This document shows, piece by piece, positions 61,231-64,000 of a stretch of DNA of 64,000 nucleotides. Numbering within the stretch: the stretch's first letter is position 1; each line of letters begins with the position of its first letter. The notes beneath the pieces were generated by a model, which was not told the DNA's origin, made no database searches, and was given only the letters and a program-made list of their open reading frames with translations. The DNA comes from Gluconobacter kanchanaburiensis NBRC 103587 (GTDB taxonomy: Bacteria > Pseudomonadota > Alphaproteobacteria > Acetobacterales > Acetobacteraceae), in contig NZ_BJVA01000003.1 in NCBI RefSeq assembly GCF_007988905.1, positions 124,001 to 188,000 of the forward strand, given 5' to 3'. The position numbers were made by a program, and so were the translations under genes.

Positions 61231-61953
61231 TTATTCCATGCCTTCAGCGATCATCGAGATCCGTTCCGGCATCAGAAGTGTAATATGTGTAATGCTTCTG
61301 ATACTGATGAATTTCTCTTTTTTGAATGCACTGAGGATGCGGCTGACTGTTTCAATAGTCAGTCCGAGATAATCCGCGATATCGGTGCGGGGCATCGGAA
61401 GGTCCAGTTCGACGGGCTGCGACACATCGGATCCGTGCAGCGCACTGCACCGTTCGATCAGAAAGGTGGCGACCCGCTCGCGGGCCGTTTTACGCCCAAG
61501 CAGGGTCATGCGGGCTTGCATAAGAGCCAACTCGCGGGACGCTTCCTCCCGCAACCGGTGTTCGAGACTGGGAAAACGTTCCGTCAGACGCTGCATTCCC
61601 GCGTGGGGAAAGCGGCAGAGCGTAGCCCCCCCGAGTGCCTCTGCTCCGAATGCATAGCTGGTGGAGGCCGCGAGCCCCAGAAAATCTCCGCCTTCCGCAA
61701 ATCCCGTAATCTGGCGACGTCCATCCGGCAGAAGAGTAAAGAGCTTGACCCTCCCTCCCGTCACGACAAAGAAATCATGAGCCGGCGCGCCCTCTTCTAT
61801 AAAGGAGCGCCCGTCGGTGACCGTCATGCGCGAAGACTCGTTGGCCAGAATTGCCAGATCACAGTCGTCAATACTGTTACAGATACTCAGACGTCGCCCC
61901 ACGCAGTGTGCACACCGATCATGAATCTCGTCTGAACCCTGTGACGCCGACAT
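61231..61953 (-). CDS. goxR: FNR-type oxygen-responsive regulator (GoxR-like)
   Basis: 240 residues from ATG 61953. The N-terminus has Cys 14, 17 and 25 (CAHCVGRRLSIC), and a fourth at 113 (GATLCRF); this Cx2Cx7C plus central Cys pattern is that of FnrL/FnrN proteins, which carry an oxygen-labile [4Fe-4S] cluster. A cNMP-like beta-roll follows, then the HTH TDIADYLGLTIETVSRIL with the E-x2-SR pattern that recognises TTGAT-N4-ATCAA sites. The GTG at 62004 is another possible start, but the cysteine numbering fits 61953 better. Location near pqqABCDE fits my memory of G. oxydans GoxR; identity is inference. Confidence 0.85.
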   Translation of the reverse strand: MSASQGSDEIHDRCAHCVGRRLSICNSIDDCDLAILANESSRMTVTDGRSFIEEGAPAHDFFVVTGGRVKLFTLLPDGRRQITGFAEGGDFLGLAASTSYAFGAEALGGATLCRFPHAGMQRLTERFPSLEHRLREEASRELALMQARMTLLGRKTARERVATFLIERCSALHGSDVSQPVELDLPMPRTDIADYLGLTIETVSRILSAFKKEKFISIRSITHITLLMPERISMIAEGME

Positions 61954-62026
61954 GATGAACCCCGTTTCCGTTGCGCTGAATGCGCCCTGATGACTTTCAG
62001 CCACACTACCACATAATTTACCAGAC

Positions 62027-62040
62027 TTGATTCAGGTCAA
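62027..62040. promoter_or_regulatory. FNR box between goxR and the OmpW-like gene
   Basis: TTGATTCAGGTCAA agrees with TTGAT-N4-ATCAA at 9 of 10 specified positions. It is 58 bp upstream of the OmpW-like start and in the goxR promoter region, so both autoregulation and control of the porin gene are possible. Confidence 0.75.
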
Positions 62041-62098
62041 GGTGATGGGGAGGAGGGAGTGCTTTGTGAGGCTCAACGAATGTTGATGGAACACTCAG

Positions 62099-62905
62099 AT
62101 GAAATTTAACGCTCTCGCTCTGGCCGCCGCAGTCGGTGCCGTTGCAACCCCGGCGTTTGCCCAGACGGTGCCCCAGGCGGCCCCTGTCACTGCTCCCCAG
62201 GTCATGGTCAGCGCCCCGATGACGGCCGCTCCCGTCCCGACCGTAAACATCCATGCTCCTGCATCGGGTCACTGCGGCTTGTTCCAGACCTGCGCCAATA
62301 CACGCATTGGTCTTGGCAAGGGCGATTTCATCGTCCGTCTGTCCGCTCTTGGTGTTCTGCCGGAGGACCGTGACAGCAGCCTCTCACTGAACGGCGCCCA
62401 TCTTGGTGGTCGCGTGAAGGCGACGCGTCAGGTCATGCCGGAACTGACGTTTGAGTATTTCTTCACGGATAACGTATCTGTGGACCTGATTGCGGCCAGC
62501 ACGCGTCATGAAATCGCTGCTGAAGGCGTTCCGGGTCTGGGTAAGGTCGATGTCGGTAGCGCCTGGGTTCTGCCACCGACGGTCACGTTCGCCTGGCATT
62601 TCCGTCCACACAAGCGTTTCAATCCGTATGTGGGTGTCGGCGCCACGCTGGCATGGTTTCACAACGTGTCTCCTGCAGGTGGCCCGCTGACCCAGAAGTT
62701 GAACCTCGGCGTGACCGGTGGCCCGTCCGTCAATGTCGGTTTCGACTATCAGGTTGTCGGCAACTGGTTCTTTAATTTCGATGTGAAGCAGATGTTTATG
62801 CGGGTCCATGCCTGGGCGCAGAACAATGCCGAGACCACAAAGATTACGGCTCATGATTCCCTTGACCCGACCGTTGTCGGCGCTGGTATCGAATACCGCT
62901 TCTGA
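62099..62905 (+). CDS. OmpW family outer-membrane protein
   Basis: 268 residues with a signal peptide (MKFNALALAAAVGAVATPAFA) and a Pro/Ala-rich stretch. The eight-stranded barrel has the OmpW order: IVRLSALGVLPEDRD, then LTFEYFFTDNVSVDLIAA, WVLPPTVTFAWHF, NPYVGVGATLAWFHNV, and a terminal aromatic (GIEYRF). OmpW forms a narrow channel for hydrophobic molecules. Divergent from goxR with an FNR box in between, so it may respond to oxygen limitation. Confidence 0.92.
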   Translation: MKFNALALAAAVGAVATPAFAQTVPQAAPVTAPQVMVSAPMTAAPVPTVNIHAPASGHCGLFQTCANTRIGLGKGDFIVRLSALGVLPEDRDSSLSLNGAHLGGRVKATRQVMPELTFEYFFTDNVSVDLIAASTRHEIAAEGVPGLGKVDVGSAWVLPPTVTFAWHFRPHKRFNPYVGVGATLAWFHNVSPAGGPLTQKLNLGVTGGPSVNVGFDYQVVGNWFFNFDVKQMFMRVHAWAQNNAETTKITAHDSLDPTVVGAGIEYRF

Positions 62906-62930
62906 TTCTCAGGTCAGGATACGGATCTTG

Positions 62931-62970
62931 AAAAAAACGGCCCCTCTCCTGAGAGGGGCCGTTTTTTTTC
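62931..62970 (+). terminator. Intrinsic terminator after the OmpW-like gene
   Basis: AAAAAAACGGCCCCTCTC pairs with GAGAGGGGCCGTTTTTTT around a tiny loop, so the T-run continues on both strands. A very strong Rho-independent terminator, 25 bp after the stop. Confidence 0.95.
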
Positions 62971-63185
62971 ATTTTTGTGGCAATCTCATAAAACTTTTGC
63001 AATGAGATCATTCGGGAAGTGCAAAAGTCCCTTCATTTCCTTATGTGACATCTGTCGTGCTACCATGGGCATGGTCAGGCCATCTGCCATGAAAATGTCT
63101 GACTGGTGGCAGATATATCATCTTTCAGACGTTCCGGACGAAACGGGTCGTCTGTTCTGACAGAGTTACGGGGTTTTCTATCAGC
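62971..63185. other. Intergenic region before the RND adaptor gene
   Basis: 215 bp with no recognisable gene. It must carry the promoter of the following adaptor. I see no FNR, Fur or metalloregulator box. Confidence 0.4.
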
Positions 63186-64000
63186 ATGCGCGTTCCACGC
63201 GTCGGCGCGCTGGCCATAGGCCTGCTATGCCTGGCCATTCTTCTTGTCGTCGTCGTGCGGTTCCGCACCCCGCACTCATCCGTTGCCACGGCCGAAGCCC
63301 CAATGGTGATGCAGTCGCAGGGCAGACTTGTCGTGCGCGACGGCAGCCCTCTTGCCAAACGCCTGACCATTCAGCCGGTTGCCAGTGTTTCCCGGGGCCA
63401 TGACCTCACCTTGCCCGCACAGGTCATGGCGGAGCCTGATCGTCAGGTGAATGTCTATGCGCCCGTCACCGGACGGATCACAGGTGTTCAGGTCCATCTG
63501 GGGGAGAAGGTCCATCGGGGACAGGTTCTCGCCACGATTGCCGCCAGTGATCTGGATCAGGCCTGGGCTGACGACAGCCGTGCCCGCGCGGCCCTCGATT
63601 TCGCTCGACGGGCCTATACCCGCGCACAAGGAGTTCAGGCGATCGGCGGTAACGCTGTGAAGGATCTCGAATCCGCCCGCAACGATCTGGCACAGGCTCA
63701 GGCAGAAGCCGAGCGGACGCAGCGCAGACTTCAGGTTCTTGGCGCACGGCCAGGCTATGCAGCACAGGGCGAAGCGCCGCTGGTTTCCCCGGTAGATGGC
63801 GTGGTGTCCATGACGACCATGGCCCCGGGCGAAAACATCACAGATGCGACAGCCATTCAGATGACGGTTCTGGATCTTTCGGAAGTCTGGATCGCAGCCG
63901 CCATTCCGCAGGACAACCTGTCCCAGATCAGCGATACGAACGTTTTGTCCGTCGGTTTCGACGCCTTCCCCGGTCGGACCTGTTCAGGACGCGTGGTGAG
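63186..64000 (+). CDS. Efflux RND periplasmic adaptor subunit (HlyD/CusB-like, 5' part)
   Basis: About 271 residues are visible and the frame is open to the last base, so the gene continues past the window. An N-terminal membrane anchor (ALAIGLLCLAILLVVVVRF) is followed by the lipoyl-like half (VNVYAPVTGRITGVQVHLGE), an alpha-hairpin (residues about 125-190; ARAALDFARRAYTRAQGVQA), and the second lipoyl half (APLVSPVDGVVSMTTMAPGE) with a beta-barrel segment. Such adaptors join an inner-membrane RND pump to an outer-membrane channel. The substrate (metal or drug) cannot be told; the pump gene would be downstream. Confidence 0.88.
   Translation, partial: MRVPRVGALAIGLLCLAILLVVVVRFRTPHSSVATAEAPMVMQSQGRLVVRDGSPLAKRLTIQPVASVSRGHDLTLPAQVMAEPDRQVNVYAPVTGRITGVQVHLGEKVHRGQVLATIAASDLDQAWADDSRARAALDFARRAYTRAQGVQAIGGNAVKDLESARNDLAQAQAEAERTQRRLQVLGARPGYAAQGEAPLVSPVDGVVSMTTMAPGENITDATAIQMTVLDLSEVWIAAAIPQDNLSQISDTNVLSVGFDAFPGRTCSGRVV

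Noticed and set aside
1-64000. CRISPR array, prophage integrase, complete IS, rRNA operon or replication origin
   Set aside because: No regularly spaced direct repeats, integrase, full transposase, rRNA sequence or DnaA-box cluster was found on reading the window; a computed repeat search could still reveal weak cases.

Overview
The window is a stretch of chromosome from an acetic acid bacterium, most likely Gluconobacter (Acetobacteraceae, Alphaproteobacteria). The main evidence is an intact pqqABCDE operon for the PQQ cofactor of the periplasmic dehydrogenases, a hisG-hisD/infA/maf/yacG block of alphaproteobacterial type, several TonB-dependent receptors, and an FNR-type regulator whose place near the pqq operon fits what I remember of G. 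oxydans GoxR. Assignment to the genus is inference from gene content; no database was consulted.

Layout. 1-2.8 kb: the 3' end of an S9 peptidase, an unrecognised gene beside an AT-rich block, and a DMT permease. 2.9-8.3 kb: a MATE exporter, divergent from the hook genes flgE-flgK-flgL. 8.4-12.7 kb: htpG, hldE (LPS heptose) and an AraC-type regulator. 12.9-18.2 kb: a YhaN/YhaO (SbcC/SbcD-like) DNA-repair pair and a ferritin-like DUF892 protein. 18.3-27.9 kb: a TonB receptor, a sulfotransferase-like protein, then a cobalamin riboswitch controlling a btuB-btuF-btuC-btuD uptake operon, which overlaps a convergent SBF-type transporter. 28.0-31.8 kb: an accessory patch (DUF6624, DUF1269 and small secreted proteins, plus an FkbM methyltransferase gene) ending at tRNA-Phe. 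The FkbM gene is broken by a 212-bp mini-IS with intact inverted repeats and a TTAG target duplication.

31.9-38.1 kb: a compact minus-strand housekeeping block, transcribed hisG-hisD-orphan-helicase-infA-maf-RNase-yacG. 38.2-42.2 kb: a GntR/slipin pair, gmk, and a hybrid histidine kinase with a complete LOV blue-light domain. 42.2-46.6 kb: a Fur-boxed siderophore-receptor operon (receptor, DUF3325, DUF3649, PepSY protein). 46.6-51.3 kb: an AI-2E-family membrane protein and the pqq operon, with a strong hairpin between pqqA and pqqB. 51.2-54.7 kb: a two-gene insert of lower GC (an esterase-like protein with a discoidin-like tail, and a secreted tail-fibre-like protein). 55.0-58.6 kb: ribD-ribE-ribBA-ribH behind an FMN riboswitch. 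58.8-64 kb: an entericidin-like lipoprotein, photolyase, a coiled-coil secreted protein, the FNR-type regulator divergent from an OmpW-like porin with an FNR box between them, and the start of an RND-efflux adaptor that runs off the window.

Functionally the window combines envelope and motility genes, cofactor supply (PQQ, FMN, B12, iron), and light and redox sensing. The clearest non-routine observations are the reconstructable mini-IS insertion into the FkbM gene, the LOV kinase, the FNR box in the goxR-ompW interval and the pqqA/pqqB hairpin.
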